The notes: generated by a model not told the origin, from the sequence alone. A DNA stretch of 64,000 nucleotides from Oceanirhabdus seepicola (GCF_023684385.1 NZ_JAGSOJ010000003.1:434001-498000); one strand, 5' to 3'; shown: positions 26,162 through 35,156, counted from the first letter of the stretch. Numbers and translations: made by a program.

Positions 26162-26249
26162 AAAAGGTAAAAGGTATAGGTCCACGCATAACTTGTTCAA
26201 GTTACAACAATATGGTATCATGAGATAAAATATCAATAGGGTGGTTACC

Positions 26250-27263
26250 ATGGAAAATAATTTGCCGATTATATATAAAACATATACTGAATGCAGAACT
26301 TCATTAATGGTTGAAATAATAGGGGTTATAAATGCTATCATATCTGAAAAGAATAAAATGTATGATCATGAATGTATTCAAAAATTTAAGGAATTATTAG
26401 ACGAAGATGATATGAAGATTATTGAAGTACTTAATGTAAGTCAGTTACAAGGGAGAAGCTTAATAGAATTTTTATTTATTAATGAACATTATGATAATCC
26501 CGAACTTTATTGTGAACATATCAAGAGTTTGAATGAAGAGGATTTTATATATCTATTTCATAGTGAGATGATAACAGAACAAGAAATAAAAGGTATAAAA
26601 AATCATAAATTAGATTTACAAGAATATCTTAAGACGCATAAATGGATTGATGAAAAGGAATTTGAATTTGTAAACAGTTTAATGTTTAAAACTCAATGGA
26701 TTCGAGAAGGATGTTGTAGAATAATAAGAAAATTGAACAAAGTGGTTGAAGAATCAATGAGTCAATTTATTTCCTTATACAGTTCAGATCTTGATGATAT
26801 AGATAAAAAAATTAAATATAATTCTCCTCTTAATGTTTCCCAAGAAATCATGGGTAAAACCTTTAAGAGAGTGTATGATTTTAGAAAATATATACTTATT
26901 CCTACATACTATATGCAAAATGGACCAGCAAGATATTTCAGTACCTCAACGCAGATTCTTGTAAAACCTCTAGATATCTTCAAGGAAGAATTCACTGGAG
27001 AGAACTTATCTAAAGCATTAAAGGTGTTGAGTGATCCAACTAGAATTGAACTTATTAAAATTATCAGTAATAATTCTTATTATGGGAAAGAACTTGCTGA
27101 TAAACTTAATGTAAAGACTCCTACAATATCACATCATTTAGAGTCATTGAAAAGCGTTGGTCTTTTACATGAGGAAAAAATTAAGAATATCAGATACGTT
27201 TCATTAAATAAACAAAGATATAGTGAAATATTAAAAGCATTGAATCAATTTATAGAAAAATAA
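26250..27263 (+). CDS. ArsR-type transcriptional regulator with long N-terminal domain
   Basis: About 337 residues. The C-terminal 90 residues form an ArsR winged helix (KALKVLSDPTRIELIKIIS, then ELADKLNVKTPTISHHLESLKSVGLLHEEK). The N-terminal 240 residues are helical, without a match I recognise, and probably carry the signal-sensing part. No ArsR metal-binding ELCVCDL motif is seen in the recognition region. The ATG at 26250 has AGGGTGG upstream; the GTG at 26241 lies within that site. It precedes an ABC-2 transporter operon whose promoter carries an inverted repeat, which is its likely target. Confidence 0.85.
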   Translation: MENNLPIIYKTYTECRTSLMVEIIGVINAIISEKNKMYDHECIQKFKELLDEDDMKIIEVLNVSQLQGRSLIEFLFINEHYDNPELYCEHIKSLNEEDFIYLFHSEMITEQEIKGIKNHKLDLQEYLKTHKWIDEKEFEFVNSLMFKTQWIREGCCRIIRKLNKVVEESMSQFISLYSSDLDDIDKKIKYNSPLNVSQEIMGKTFKRVYDFRKYILIPTYYMQNGPARYFSTSTQILVKPLDIFKEEFTGENLSKALKVLSDPTRIELIKIISNNSYYGKELADKLNVKTPTISHHLESLKSVGLLHEEKIKNIRYVSLNKQRYSEILKALNQFIEK

Positions 27264-27273
27264 TCAGTTATAG

Positions 27274-27315
27274 AATACACATTTAAAGTGAAAAACTTTA
27301 AATGTGTATTTTTTT
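27274..27315 (+). terminator. Intrinsic terminator between the ArsR-type regulator and the ABC operon
   Basis: AATACACATTTAAAGT and ACTTTAAATGTGTATT form a perfect 16-bp stem with a 5-base loop and a T-run. It means the ABC genes rely on their own promoter. Confidence 0.92.
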
Positions 27316-27326
27316 GCGAGAAAATA

Positions 27327-27379
27327 TTGACACTTCTAATAAAAACATATATTATATGATTATCTAACATACATTAGAT
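27327..27379 (+). promoter_or_regulatory. Promoter and overlapping inverted-repeat operator of the ABC-2 operon
   Basis: TTGACA at 27327-27332 and TATTAT at 27350-27355 are separated by exactly 17 bp. An inverted repeat ATCTAA-CATACA-TTAGAT occupies 27362-27379, covering the expected transcription start. This is a classic place for repressor binding, and the upstream ArsR-type protein is the candidate. Confidence 0.75.
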
Positions 27380-27425
27380 GTGTATTTAATAACTGAGAAA
27401 TAGTATATGAATAGGGGGACAAAAA

Positions 27426-28403
27426 ATGGAAAATGTCATAGAGGTTAAAAACCTTAAGAGAAACTATGAAACCACTGTAGGGATATTAAAAAGAGAAGAA
27501 AAAATAGTACAAGCACTTAAAGGGGTATCATTTAATGTTAAAAGAGGTGAGATTTTTGGATTATTAGGACCTAATGGAGCTGGTAAGACAACAACTATAA
27601 AAATTCTTACAACATTATTAGCTCCCACTGAAGGAGAAGCAATGGTATTAGGATATAAATCCTTTGGTGAAGAAAAGAAGTTAAGACATAAAATAAACTT
27701 TATATTTGGAGGGGAACGTAGTTTATATTGGAGATTATCAGCAAGAAACAATCTTAGTTATTTTATGGATCTTTATGGAATAGATGAGGATATAAAAGAA
27801 AAACGAATAAATGATTTACTGGATTTAGTTGGATTAAAAGATAAGGCAGACATAAAGGTTGAAGCTTATTCTAAAGGTATGAAACAGAGATTGCAGATAG
27901 CTAGAGGATTGGTTAATAAGCCTGAAATTTTATTTCTAGATGAACCAACGATAGGTTTGGACCCAGCTGGAGCTAGAGATCTAAGGGCTATTATTAAAAA
28001 ATTAGCAAAAGAAGGTACAACTATATTATTAACAACCCACTATATGCAAGAAGCAGAAGAACTCTGTGATAGAATTGGCTTTATAAATGGTGGAGAATTG
28101 GTTGCACTAGATACAGTTCCTAATCTGAGAAAATTATATGATAAAGGGAGCATAATACATTGTATTGTTGGGGATTTAAAGGAGGCGTGTGAGAAGGAAA
28201 TATTGAGTATTGAGGGAGTAACATCAGTAAAATTAAAAGAAATAGATGATGATAAACATTTATACATAGAAACACAAAAGCCTCATGAAATAATAAGCAA
28301 GATAACTTATAAACTCAAGGATTGTAACATGAAGGGCTTCAGTATTCGTGAAGTTACTCTAGAAGATATTTACTTGAAAATAGTAGGTGATAAAAATGAA
28401 TAG
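27426..28403 (+). CDS. ABC-2 type transporter ATP-binding protein
   Basis: 325 residues. The ATPase domain has Walker A GPNGAGKTTTIKIL, a Q-loop-region GGERSLYWRLSARNNL, signature YSKGMKQRL, Walker B ILFLDEPTIGLDP and switch HYMQEAEELCDR. The C-terminal 80 residues form the regulatory extension common in daunorubicin/Nod-type exporters. It energises the two permeases that follow. GGGGGAC precedes the ATG. It overlaps the first permease gene by 8 bp. Substrate is unknown; candidates are a toxic compound or a lipid. Confidence 0.93.
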   Translation: MENVIEVKNLKRNYETTVGILKREEKIVQALKGVSFNVKRGEIFGLLGPNGAGKTTTIKILTTLLAPTEGEAMVLGYKSFGEEKKLRHKINFIFGGERSLYWRLSARNNLSYFMDLYGIDEDIKEKRINDLLDLVGLKDKADIKVEAYSKGMKQRLQIARGLVNKPEILFLDEPTIGLDPAGARDLRAIIKKLAKEGTTILLTTHYMQEAEELCDRIGFINGGELVALDTVPNLRKLYDKGSIIHCIVGDLKEACEKEILSIEGVTSVKLKEIDDDKHLYIETQKPHEIISKITYKLKDCNMKGFSIREVTLEDIYLKIVGDKNE

Positions 28404-29178
28404 TTTAAAAGTCTTATATTCAAGCAGTTTATTGCAGATGAAACAATCTATTAGCAGATCAATGTTTAGATTCTGTGTTATAGTACAACCTATCATGACA
28501 GCATTTATTATGTTCATGGTATATAAGGATAGAGGATATGAAGATTATGTGGCATACGTTATGTTAGGTACTGCCATAAGTAGTCTATGGGGAACTATAA
28601 GTTTTTCATCAGCAGGAGATATCGAACGTGAGAGGTATATGGGAGCTCTTCAGGTTATATTTAATTCGCCAGCTAGTTTTAGAACAATTATGTTAGGGAA
28701 AGTTTTAGGAAATACAGTGTGGGGAATAGTCTCAATGATAATAAGCTTTGTTTTTGTGTTATTGGCATTTTCTGTTCCTCTTATCATTAAGCACGTTTTT
28801 TTATTCATAGTAATCTCTATTATAGGAATAATATCTTTTATTGCCGTAGCAATGATGTTATCTGCACTATTAGCCATATCTAGAAGTACGAGGGTATTGA
28901 TGAACATTATGGAGTATCCTATATTAATACTTTGTGGAATAATGTTTCCTATAGAAATAATTCCTGTATACATTAGATGGATATCTTATTTACTATCGCC
29001 AACATACGTTGTTAAATTGCTTAGAATGTGTGTGTTTGGTATAGGAGATTGGAGTTTATTTTATAATCTTATTTTCGCCCTTATTGGGGTCACACTAATA
29101 TATATTGCTTTATTTATACTAGGTTATAAATTGATAGATACGAAAGCTAGAATTAATGCTACATTGGAGGTACATTAG
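28396..29178 (+). CDS. ABC-2 type transporter permease 1
   Basis: About 260 residues with six hydrophobic helices of the ABC-2 permease fold. The conserved segment ERERYMGALQVIFNSPAS after the second helix and the MFPIEIIPVYIRWISYLLSPTY region before the last helices are family features. The ATG at 28396 has AGGTGAT upstream inside the ATPase gene. The second permease starts one base after this gene's stop, so the two likely form a heterodimeric channel. Confidence 0.88.
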   Translation: MNSLKVLYSSSLLQMKQSISRSMFRFCVIVQPIMTAFIMFMVYKDRGYEDYVAYVMLGTAISSLWGTISFSSAGDIERERYMGALQVIFNSPASFRTIMLGKVLGNTVWGIVSMIISFVFVLLAFSVPLIIKHVFLFIVISIIGIISFIAVAMMLSALLAISRSTRVLMNIMEYPILILCGIMFPIEIIPVYIRWISYLLSPTYVVKLLRMCVFGIGDWSLFYNLIFALIGVTLIYIALFILGYKLIDTKARINATLEVH

Positions 29179-29179
29179 T

Positions 29180-29959
29180 ATGAGAAGGTTTATAAGACAA
29201 TCACTTTTTTCATTCAAGTCTCTATTTGGTTATTTAAGTCCAAAAGCATATTTACTTATGAAAGTTTTAGATCCTATGCTTCAGATGATCTATTTTTCAT
29301 TACTCATGAAATTCGTTTATAGAACGAACGATATGACTCCTTGGCTAATCGGTAATGCATTTATATTATGTAGTAGGAATGCTGTTTTTGGAATTGGAAC
29401 AAGTTTAATCGGTGAGAGATATAGTGGAACTCTTAAATTGATAATAGGTTCACCTGCAAATAAGTTTAAGGTGTTTATGAGCAGAGGAGTATTCTATATC
29501 ATAGATTCTTTTATTACAGTTTTTATAGGATTGTTAACTGGGTATCTATTATTTGATCTTTATATTCCAGCTGATAGAATGTTGATTTTTATCATTTCTA
29601 TATTTGTGTGCATGTTCAGTGCTATAGCTTTGGGTTTATGCATAAGCGTACTAGGGCTTCTCACAAGAGATATTCACTTATTTCTTAACACTGCATCAAT
29701 GATACTATTTGCTTTAACTGGAGCAATATTTCCACTTGAACGTTTGCCTCTATTCTTATCAAAAATATCTTATATGTTGCCTATAACCAGGAGTATCGAA
29801 AGTGCTAGACTTATTGCTAGTGGAGGGGATTATGGTAGGATATTCAGTTTAATGGGTGGTGAAATGTTATTAGGTGTTATATTTGTTGTTCTTGGTTACA
29901 CAACTCTAAATATAGTTGAGAAAATTGCAATCAAAAAAGCAACACTAGATATTTATTAA
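29180..29959 (+). CDS. ABC-2 type transporter permease 2
   Basis: About 259 residues and six hydrophobic helices. It shares with permease 1 the coupling segment (ERYSGTLKLIIGSPANKF here) and the FPLERLPLFLSKISYMLPIT motif. GGAGGT lies 8 bp before the ATG at 29180, which fixes the start downstream of an earlier in-frame ATG. It is the last gene of the ArsR-linked ABC operon. No clear terminator is seen before the eut promoter at 29962, so some read-through into the eut leader is possible. Confidence 0.88.
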   Translation: MRRFIRQSLFSFKSLFGYLSPKAYLLMKVLDPMLQMIYFSLLMKFVYRTNDMTPWLIGNAFILCSRNAVFGIGTSLIGERYSGTLKLIIGSPANKFKVFMSRGVFYIIDSFITVFIGLLTGYLLFDLYIPADRMLIFIISIFVCMFSAIALGLCISVLGLLTRDIHLFLNTASMILFALTGAIFPLERLPLFLSKISYMLPITRSIESARLIASGGDYGRIFSLMGGEMLLGVIFVVLGYTTLNIVEKIAIKKATLDIY

Positions 29960-29961
29960 AA

Positions 29962-29990
29962 TTGAATAATTATAAATTCTATGATATAAT
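29962..29990 (+). promoter_or_regulatory. Promoter of the pduS-like/pduT-like eut segment
   Basis: TTGAAT at 29962-29967 and TATAAT at 29985-29990 are spaced by 17 bp. It begins only 3 bp after the preceding stop codon and lies upstream of an ANTAR-type leader. Confidence 0.6.
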
Positions 29991-30024
29991 TTAATCAGAA
30001 AATTATGAAAATTTAATAAGTACT

Positions 30025-30105
30025 AATACACAATGGCGTGTATTCTAAATGCAATGAAGCTTGTAAGGGGATTATTTACTATTCCTTTATGAGCTTTTCT
30101 TTTTC
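30025..30105 (+). promoter_or_regulatory. EutV antitermination leader 1: dual ANTAR hairpins overlapping a terminator
   Basis: Hairpin 1 has a perfect 7-bp stem (AATACAC/GTGTATT) and the loop AATGGC at 30032-30037, with A at loop position 1 and G at position 4 as required for ANTAR binding. Hairpin 2 has the loop AATGAA at 30053-30058 on a weak GC stem. The terminator stem (30057-30069 with 30084-30096, some GU pairs) overlaps hairpin 2 and ends in a T-rich tract. EutV binding to the dual hairpin should prevent terminator formation. Confidence 0.82.
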
Positions 30106-30167
30106 TTATGACAAAGTGAGAAGTATATAAAAGAGTTAATAATAATAACGAGTTGAGGTGTATATTT

Positions 30168-31511
30168 ATGGATTTATTAGATCAAATATATAATGCTGGT
30201 GTTGTTGGTGCAGGGGGAGCTGGTTTTCCAACCCATGTAAAATTAAATTGCAAAGTAGAATATTTAATTTTGAACGGATCAGAATGTGAGCCACTGATTG
30301 CTACAGATAAATATCTAATGAGAACTAAGGCAGCAGAGATAATTGAAACCTTGGAAAGAATAGCTGGAATGATTGAAGCTAAAAAAATAGTAATTGGATT
30401 AAAACAGAAATATACAACTGAAATAGATTGCCTTAAATCAGCTATTAAAGAACTTAAATCAAAAATTGAATTACATTGTTTAGATAATTTCTATCCAGCA
30501 GGAGATGAGCAAATTTTGGTTTATGAAATAACAGGAAAGACTATTCCGCCTGCAGGTATTCCATTACATGTTGGTGCAGTTGTATCTAATGTTGGAACTG
30601 TTGTAAATATTCATGAAGCTTTATATGGTAATCCAGTTATCTCTAGTTATGTATCAGTTTTGGGTGAGGTTAGTAACCCAAGGATACTAAAAGTTCCTAT
30701 AGGTACGCCTATACTTAATTGTATTGAAAAAGCAGGAGGTGCAACACTGAATGATTACAGCATAATTTTGGGTGGTCCAATGATGGGGAAAATACTTAAT
30801 AAATCAGAATTAGAACATAGCGTAATAACAAAAACTAATGGAGCAATTATTATTGTACCAGATAATCATTATTTAGTGAATAGGGATAAAATTTCTATAG
30901 AACACATAATTAATAGGGCAAAATCTGCTTGTATACAATGTTCATATTGTACAGAATTTTGTCCAAGGTATTTAATAGGACATCCTTTGCAGCCTCATAA
31001 AATAATGAGAGCCATAGCACTTTCTGAATATGACGATAGTATAAAAGCAGCTCAATTATGTTGTGAATGTGGTGTCTGCGAACTATACGCATGTCCAATG
31101 GGCTTATCACCAAGGCAAGTAAATATTTACATTAAGAATGAATTAAGAGAAAAAGGTTACAGATATAAAAATACTGGAAATGAGTTTTATGTTAGAGAAG
31201 TAAGAGAAAATAGAAAAATACCAACTAAGCGTCTTATGGCGAGAGTAGATGTTACAAAGTATTCCGGGCAAAAGCTTGAAGAACTTAAAGAAATATTTGT
31301 TTCAACGGTAAAAATACCATTAAGACAACATATTGGTAAAAGCGCGACTTCGCTAGTTAATGTTGGTGATATAGTTGAAAAAGGGCAATTAATTGGAAGT
31401 GTTGAGAAAGGTGAATTAGGAGCAAATGTTCATGCTAGTATTAATGGAAAAGTTGTCGAAGTATCAGAATGCGTAGTTATTCAAAGTGAAAATATGGAGG
31501 TGGAAGTATGA
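30168..31511 (+). CDS. pduS: PduS-like cobalamin reductase/RnfC-type iron-sulfur flavoprotein of the microcompartment
   Basis: About 447 residues, the length of PduS. The N-terminal glycine-rich GAGGAGFPTHVK is the NADH/FMN-binding loop shared with RnfC and NuoF. A SLBB-like part follows, then two ferredoxin-type motifs: CIQCSYCTEFCPR (around 258-270) and CCECGVCELYACP. A C-terminal barrel-sandwich-like segment ends the chain. PduS reduces cob(II)alamin with NADH in propanediol compartments. Here it could support EutT and EutBC or drain electrons from the lumen. The ATG at 30168 has GAGGTG upstream. It overlaps the pduT-like gene by 4 bp and lies behind an EutV-type leader. Confidence 0.85.
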   Translation: MDLLDQIYNAGVVGAGGAGFPTHVKLNCKVEYLILNGSECEPLIATDKYLMRTKAAEIIETLERIAGMIEAKKIVIGLKQKYTTEIDCLKSAIKELKSKIELHCLDNFYPAGDEQILVYEITGKTIPPAGIPLHVGAVVSNVGTVVNIHEALYGNPVISSYVSVLGEVSNPRILKVPIGTPILNCIEKAGGATLNDYSIILGGPMMGKILNKSELEHSVITKTNGAIIIVPDNHYLVNRDKISIEHIINRAKSACIQCSYCTEFCPRYLIGHPLQPHKIMRAIALSEYDDSIKAAQLCCECGVCELYACPMGLSPRQVNIYIKNELREKGYRYKNTGNEFYVREVRENRKIPTKRLMARVDVTKYSGQKLEELKEIFVSTVKIPLRQHIGKSATSLVNVGDIVEKGQLIGSVEKGELGANVHASINGKVVEVSECVVIQSENMEVEV

Positions 31512-32053
31512 ATACAATAGGTATGATTGAAATTAACAGTATTGCAAAAGGTATTGAAACAGCAGATATTATGGTAAAAGCTGCTGAAGTAGATTTAATA
31601 ATTTCAAAACCCATATGTCCTGGTAAGTACTTAATTTTAATAGCAGGAGATGTGGGAGCAGTAAATTCATCAGTAGAAGCTGGAATAGAGAATGGTAGGC
31701 AATATATTGTAGATAAGTTATTACTACCTAGAGTTCATCCGCAACTCTTTAACGCAATAAATCAATCAACTGATATAGGAGGGGTAAATGCTGTAGGAGT
31801 AATCGAGTATTATAGTATTGCAACAGCTATAGTGGGAGCAGATGCAGCAGCAAAAGCTGCTAGGATTCAATTAATAGAAGTAAGATTGGGAATTGGAATT
31901 GGTGGAAAAGCATTTGTAACTCTTAGTGGAGATGTAAGTGCTGTAAATGAGGCTGTAGAAGTAGGCGCAAGGATCGGAAGAGAAAATGGTATGTTAGTAA
32001 ACAAGGTTGTAATTCCATCACCAACAAAGGAAGTTTTCTATAAATTAATCTAG
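31508..32053 (+). CDS. pduT: PduT-like tandem-BMC trimeric shell protein with Fe-S pore cysteine
   Basis: 181 residues with two BMC domains in tandem (NTIGMIEINSIAKGIETAD and AVGVIEYYSIATAIVGAD begin the two copies). The first copy contains ISKPICPGKYLILIAGD. The Cys at about residue 38 matches the PduT position that ligates a [4Fe-4S] cluster at the pore of the trimer. PduT is thought to pass electrons across the shell and to bind PduS. The gene overlaps the PduS-like gene (ATGA), which strongly supports that pairing. No clear terminator separates it from the eutS promoter. Confidence 0.88.
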   Translation: MNTIGMIEINSIAKGIETADIMVKAAEVDLIISKPICPGKYLILIAGDVGAVNSSVEAGIENGRQYIVDKLLLPRVHPQLFNAINQSTDIGGVNAVGVIEYYSIATAIVGADAAAKAARIQLIEVRLGIGIGGKAFVTLSGDVSAVNEAVEVGARIGRENGMLVNKVVIPSPTKEVFYKLI

Positions 32054-32119
32054 ATTAAGACGATTAATTCATAATAATCATCTAATTAACAGAAAATTTA
32101 GAATATTATAATAGTTATA

Positions 32120-32147
32120 TTGACATCCATTTCTCATATGATATAAT
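32120..32147 (+). promoter_or_regulatory. Promoter of the eutS operon
   Basis: TTGACA at 32120-32125 and TATAAT at 32142-32147, both perfect consensus boxes, are separated by 16 bp. The element lies 30 bp upstream of the second ANTAR-type leader. Confidence 0.8.
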
Positions 32148-32176
32148 ATAGGTATAATTGAAAAGGTTATAATATA

Positions 32177-32256
32177 TTGCACAATGGGGTGTAGTAACTT
32201 AGAAAAGCAATGGAGCTTCATAAAACATTACGGTGTTTTTTATGATGCTCTTTATT
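32177..32256 (+). promoter_or_regulatory. EutV antitermination leader 2 (before eutS)
   Basis: Hairpin 1 pairs TTGCAC with GTGTAG around loop AATGGG (32183-32188). Hairpin 2 pairs AAGC with GCTT around loop AATGGA (32209-32214). Both loops have A1 and G4. The terminator stem (32213 to 32250, GAGC...GCTC outer pairs with a long AT-rich inner stem) starts inside hairpin 2 and is followed by a T-rich tract. Formation of the EutV-bound dual hairpin and of the terminator are mutually exclusive. Confidence 0.9.
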
Positions 32257-32292
32257 TTATTTGAATAGTAATAGTAAAACGGGGTGACAATT

Positions 32293-32637
32293 TTGGAAGA
32301 AAAACAAAGAATAATTCAAGAATATGTTCCTGGGAAACAGGTAACCCTTGCACATATAATTGCACATCCGAATAAGAATGTATATAAAAAACTAGGACTT
32401 TCTGATGAATATAGTGAAGCAATAGGAATCATGACCATCACACCAAGCGAGGCAGCAATAATAGCTGCTGATGTATCCACAAAGGCTGCAGGGGTGGAGA
32501 TTGGTTTCATAGATAGATTCAGTGGTTCTCTTGTGATAGTTGGTGATGTTGCTAGTGTTGAAGCTGCTGTTACGGAAGTAATAAATATGCTTAGTAATGT
32601 CCTATCATTCTCAGCTTCAAAGGTCACGAAGTCATAG
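32293..32637 (+). CDS. eutS: EutS-type microcompartment shell protein
   Basis: About 114 residues, a circularly permuted BMC-H domain. It opens with [20 protein letters not shown], which is highly characteristic of EutS, and continues with the BMC core ([19 protein letters not shown] and [16 protein letters not shown]). EutS forms bent hexamers at shell edges. The TTG at 32293 is 8 bp from a GGGGTG site. The GTG at 32284 overlaps that site and would add three residues not typical of the family. It is the first gene after leader 2 and is followed 12 bp later by eutP. Confidence 0.93.
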   Translation: MEEKQRIIQEYVPGKQVTLAHIIAHPNKNVYKKLGLSDEYSEAIGIMTITPSEAAIIAADVSTKAAGVEIGFIDRFSGSLVIVGDVASVEAAVTEVINMLSNVLSFSASKVTKS

Positions 32638-32649
32638 GGAGGAAAAAAG

Positions 32650-33078
32650 TTGAAGAGACTTATCTTAATTGGAAAATCAGGGTGTGGTAAAACAACATTG
32701 ACCCAGGTGCTTCACGATGAAAACATTGACTATAAAAAGACACAGGCAATAGAATATACTAAAAATATAATAGATACACCAGGTGAATATATTGAAAATA
32801 GGGCATTATATAGAGCTCTTATAGTATCATCTGCAGATTGTGATATAATCGCTTTAATTCAAGATTGTTCTCAAGAGGAAAGCATCTTTCCGCCAAATTT
32901 TGCTTCTATATTCGCTAAACCAGTAATAGGAATAATTACAAAAACCGATCTTTGTGATGATCAGAAAAACTATGAAAAGGCTACTAACTTCCTAAAAATA
33001 GCTGGTGTAGGCAAAATATTTAAAACAAGCTCTCTTAACAAAAATGGAATTAGCGAGATCAAAAAGGTTCTAAATTAA
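32650..33078 (+). CDS. eutP: EutP, P-loop protein of ethanolamine utilization
   Basis: 142 residues with a small GTPase-like fold: Walker A GKSGCGKTTL (residues 7-16), DTPGE in the switch region and TKTD for guanine specificity. EutP/PduV proteins associate with microcompartments, and acetate kinase activity has been reported for EutP, so its role may be ATP formation from acetyl phosphate. It uses a TTG start with GGAGG upstream. It is co-transcribed with eutS and precedes the EutVW genes. GTP specificity is inferred from motif only. Confidence 0.92.
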   Translation: MKRLILIGKSGCGKTTLTQVLHDENIDYKKTQAIEYTKNIIDTPGEYIENRALYRALIVSSADCDIIALIQDCSQEESIFPPNFASIFAKPVIGIITKTDLCDDQKNYEKATNFLKIAGVGKIFKTSSLNKNGISEIKKVLN

Positions 33079-33153
33079 CTAGTTTGATGGTAAAATTAGT
33101 AAAAGAGAGACCTTTTAGATTTTCATAATATTCTTTTAAAAGAGGTGGAAAAT

Positions 33154-33738
33154 GTGAAAAAGAAAATAGTAATAGCCGACGATGAGCCTATTACACGGAT
33201 TGATTTAAGAGAAATTTTAGAAGAAGCTAACTACGATGTAGTAGGAGAAGCTACCGATGGATTTGATGCAGTTGAACTCTGCAAAAAACATTTACCAGAC
33301 CTAGTTCTTATGGATATTAAGATGCCATTACTTGATGGGATAAATGCTGCAAATATTATAATGGAAGAAGAATTAGCCAATTCTGTAATACTACTTACAG
33401 CATATAGTGGGAAAGAATTTATTGAGAAAGCTAAAGTGGCAGGGGTTATGGGATATTTGGTCAAGCCTATTGATGATAAATCTTTACTTCCTGCTGTGGA
33501 GATTGCCCTGTCTAAAGGGAAAGAGATAAAGAAGATGAAGAGAGATATTAAAAAGGCCAACGAAAAGTTAGAGGCAAGAAAGAAAATAGAAAAGGCCAAA
33601 GGAATATTGATGAGAAAGAATGGCATGAATGAAGATGAGGCCTATAATAAAATACGAGCATTAAGCATGAACAAAAGGGTTTCGATGAAAGAGATTGCCG
33701 ATATACTTATTATGAGCAACAGTATAAATAATAGATAG
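33154..33738 (+). CDS. eutV: EutV, ANTAR-domain response regulator/antiterminator
   Basis: About 194 residues. The receiver domain has the acidic pair in IADDEP and phospho-acceptor Asp in LVLMDIKMP (near 54). A coiled linker leads to the ANTAR domain (KIEKAKGILMRKNGMNEDEAYNKIR and SMKEIADILI). Phosphorylated EutV dimers bind paired hexaloop hairpins in nascent RNA and block terminators. Three such leaders lie in this locus. The GTG at 33154 has an AGAGGTGG site; the earlier GTG at 33145 lies inside that site. It is followed 11 bp later by its kinase eutW. Confidence 0.95.
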   Translation: MKKKIVIADDEPITRIDLREILEEANYDVVGEATDGFDAVELCKKHLPDLVLMDIKMPLLDGINAANIIMEEELANSVILLTAYSGKEFIEKAKVAGVMGYLVKPIDDKSLLPAVEIALSKGKEIKKMKRDIKKANEKLEARKKIEKAKGILMRKNGMNEDEAYNKIRALSMNKRVSMKEIADILIMSNSINNR

Positions 33739-33749
33739 GGGATATTTGT

Positions 33750-35156
33750 ATGCAAAGTATACGTGAATTATGTTATATGTATACCAATCTAAGTGACGAT
33801 GATATAACAAAGCTTGAGCATATAGCTGAGGTTTTACCTTTTATATCAAACTTAGTGGAGGCTGATGTTTTCATTGATTGTCCCACAATTGATCCTAACG
33901 AGGCAATTGTGATTGCTGAAGCAAAACCTTCAAACCATTATTCAATGTATAAGAATTCTGTAGTAGGAGAGCTAGCATTAAGAGAAAATGAACCAGCGGC
34001 ACTAAGAACTCTTGAGATAGGCATGCCAACTAGGGACCTAAAAGCCCTAACACAGGAGTGTATGAATGTAAGACAGACCGTGGAACCAATAAAGAATGAC
34101 AAAGACAGAACAATTGGGGTTTTAATAATTGAGAAGGATCTAACAGAAAATAATGGTGATAATAAAAATATAGAATTATTCGCTGAAACAAGCAAGCTTA
34201 TAGGAAACAAGATACATAGTAATAGCAATAATGAGGGTAACATAACCTATCATATCGATGATGCCATTATAATTTTTGATGAAAATGGGGTTGTAAGGTT
34301 TGTAAATCCTGTTGCTGAGAAACTTTATCAGAAATTAGGATATAGAGATAAACTCATCGGAATGGACTTTGAGAATATTTCATTAGATAATAAGTTATTA
34401 CATGAGATAAGTTGTAATAGTGAATTCGATACATCGGAAGTCAATATTGGAAATCTAACCTTACAGGTTAAATATATATATCAGAGTAGTAAAGTTTTAA
34501 ACCTAGTGATGCTAATAAAAGATATCACTGATATGAAACAGAAGGAAAAAGAGCTTATATTGAAGTCTGTTGCAATAAAAGAGATACATCATAGGGTGAA
34601 GAATAACCTTCAAACCATAGCAAGTTTATTGAGACTTCAATCAAGACGTATAGATAATATGGAAATAAAAAGTGCTCTAGATGAGAGCATGAATAGAATA
34701 TTGAGCATAGCAGCCACTCACGAGATACTAGCACAGGAAGGTATCGATGAGGTAGATATAAAAGAGGTTATTCAGCAGATAAAGCTAAGCATAAGCAGAT
34801 GCTTCAACATAAGTAGTGATAAAATCAACATTACCGTTGAAGGGGATGGATTTAAGATAGATTCAGATAAATCAACATCAATAGCTCTTATTGTAAATGA
34901 ACTTTTGCAAAATTCTCTTCAATATGCATTTGAGGGAAGAGCTTATGGAGATATTAACATTAAGATTCAAAGAGGTAAAGTATACTCAAGCATATCTGTG
35001 GTTGATGACGGTATGGGATTTGATACTGATTTGATAAGTAATAAGAGCCTTGGACTTAACATAGTGAAAAGTCTAGTCAAGGATAAGTTACATGGAAACT
35101 TTAACATAGTTTCTAACTGTAATGGGACTAAGATATTGTTTGATTTCAAAAATTAA
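33750..35156 (+). CDS. eutW: EutW, ethanolamine-responsive sensor histidine kinase
   Basis: 468 residues, soluble. An N-terminal sensory domain (about 1-150) of the histidine-kinase N-terminal type is followed by a PAS-like domain (about 165-265). HisKA_2 has EIHHRVKNNLQTIASLLRLQ (His near 281), and the ATPase domain has IVNELLQNSLQYAF and KSLGLNIVKSL. In other Firmicutes EutW autophosphorylates on sensing ethanolamine and passes phosphate to EutV. The gene is closely coupled to eutV, and the third antitermination leader begins within 10 bp of its stop. Confidence 0.94.
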   Translation: MQSIRELCYMYTNLSDDDITKLEHIAEVLPFISNLVEADVFIDCPTIDPNEAIVIAEAKPSNHYSMYKNSVVGELALRENEPAALRTLEIGMPTRDLKALTQECMNVRQTVEPIKNDKDRTIGVLIIEKDLTENNGDNKNIELFAETSKLIGNKIHSNSNNEGNITYHIDDAIIIFDENGVVRFVNPVAEKLYQKLGYRDKLIGMDFENISLDNKLLHEISCNSEFDTSEVNIGNLTLQVKYIYQSSKVLNLVMLIKDITDMKQKEKELILKSVAIKEIHHRVKNNLQTIASLLRLQSRRIDNMEIKSALDESMNRILSIAATHEILAQEGIDEVDIKEVIQQIKLSISRCFNISSDKINITVEGDGFKIDSDKSTSIALIVNELLQNSLQYAFEGRAYGDINIKIQRGKVYSSISVVDDGMGFDTDLISNKSLGLNIVKSLVKDKLHGNFNIVSNCNGTKILFDFKN

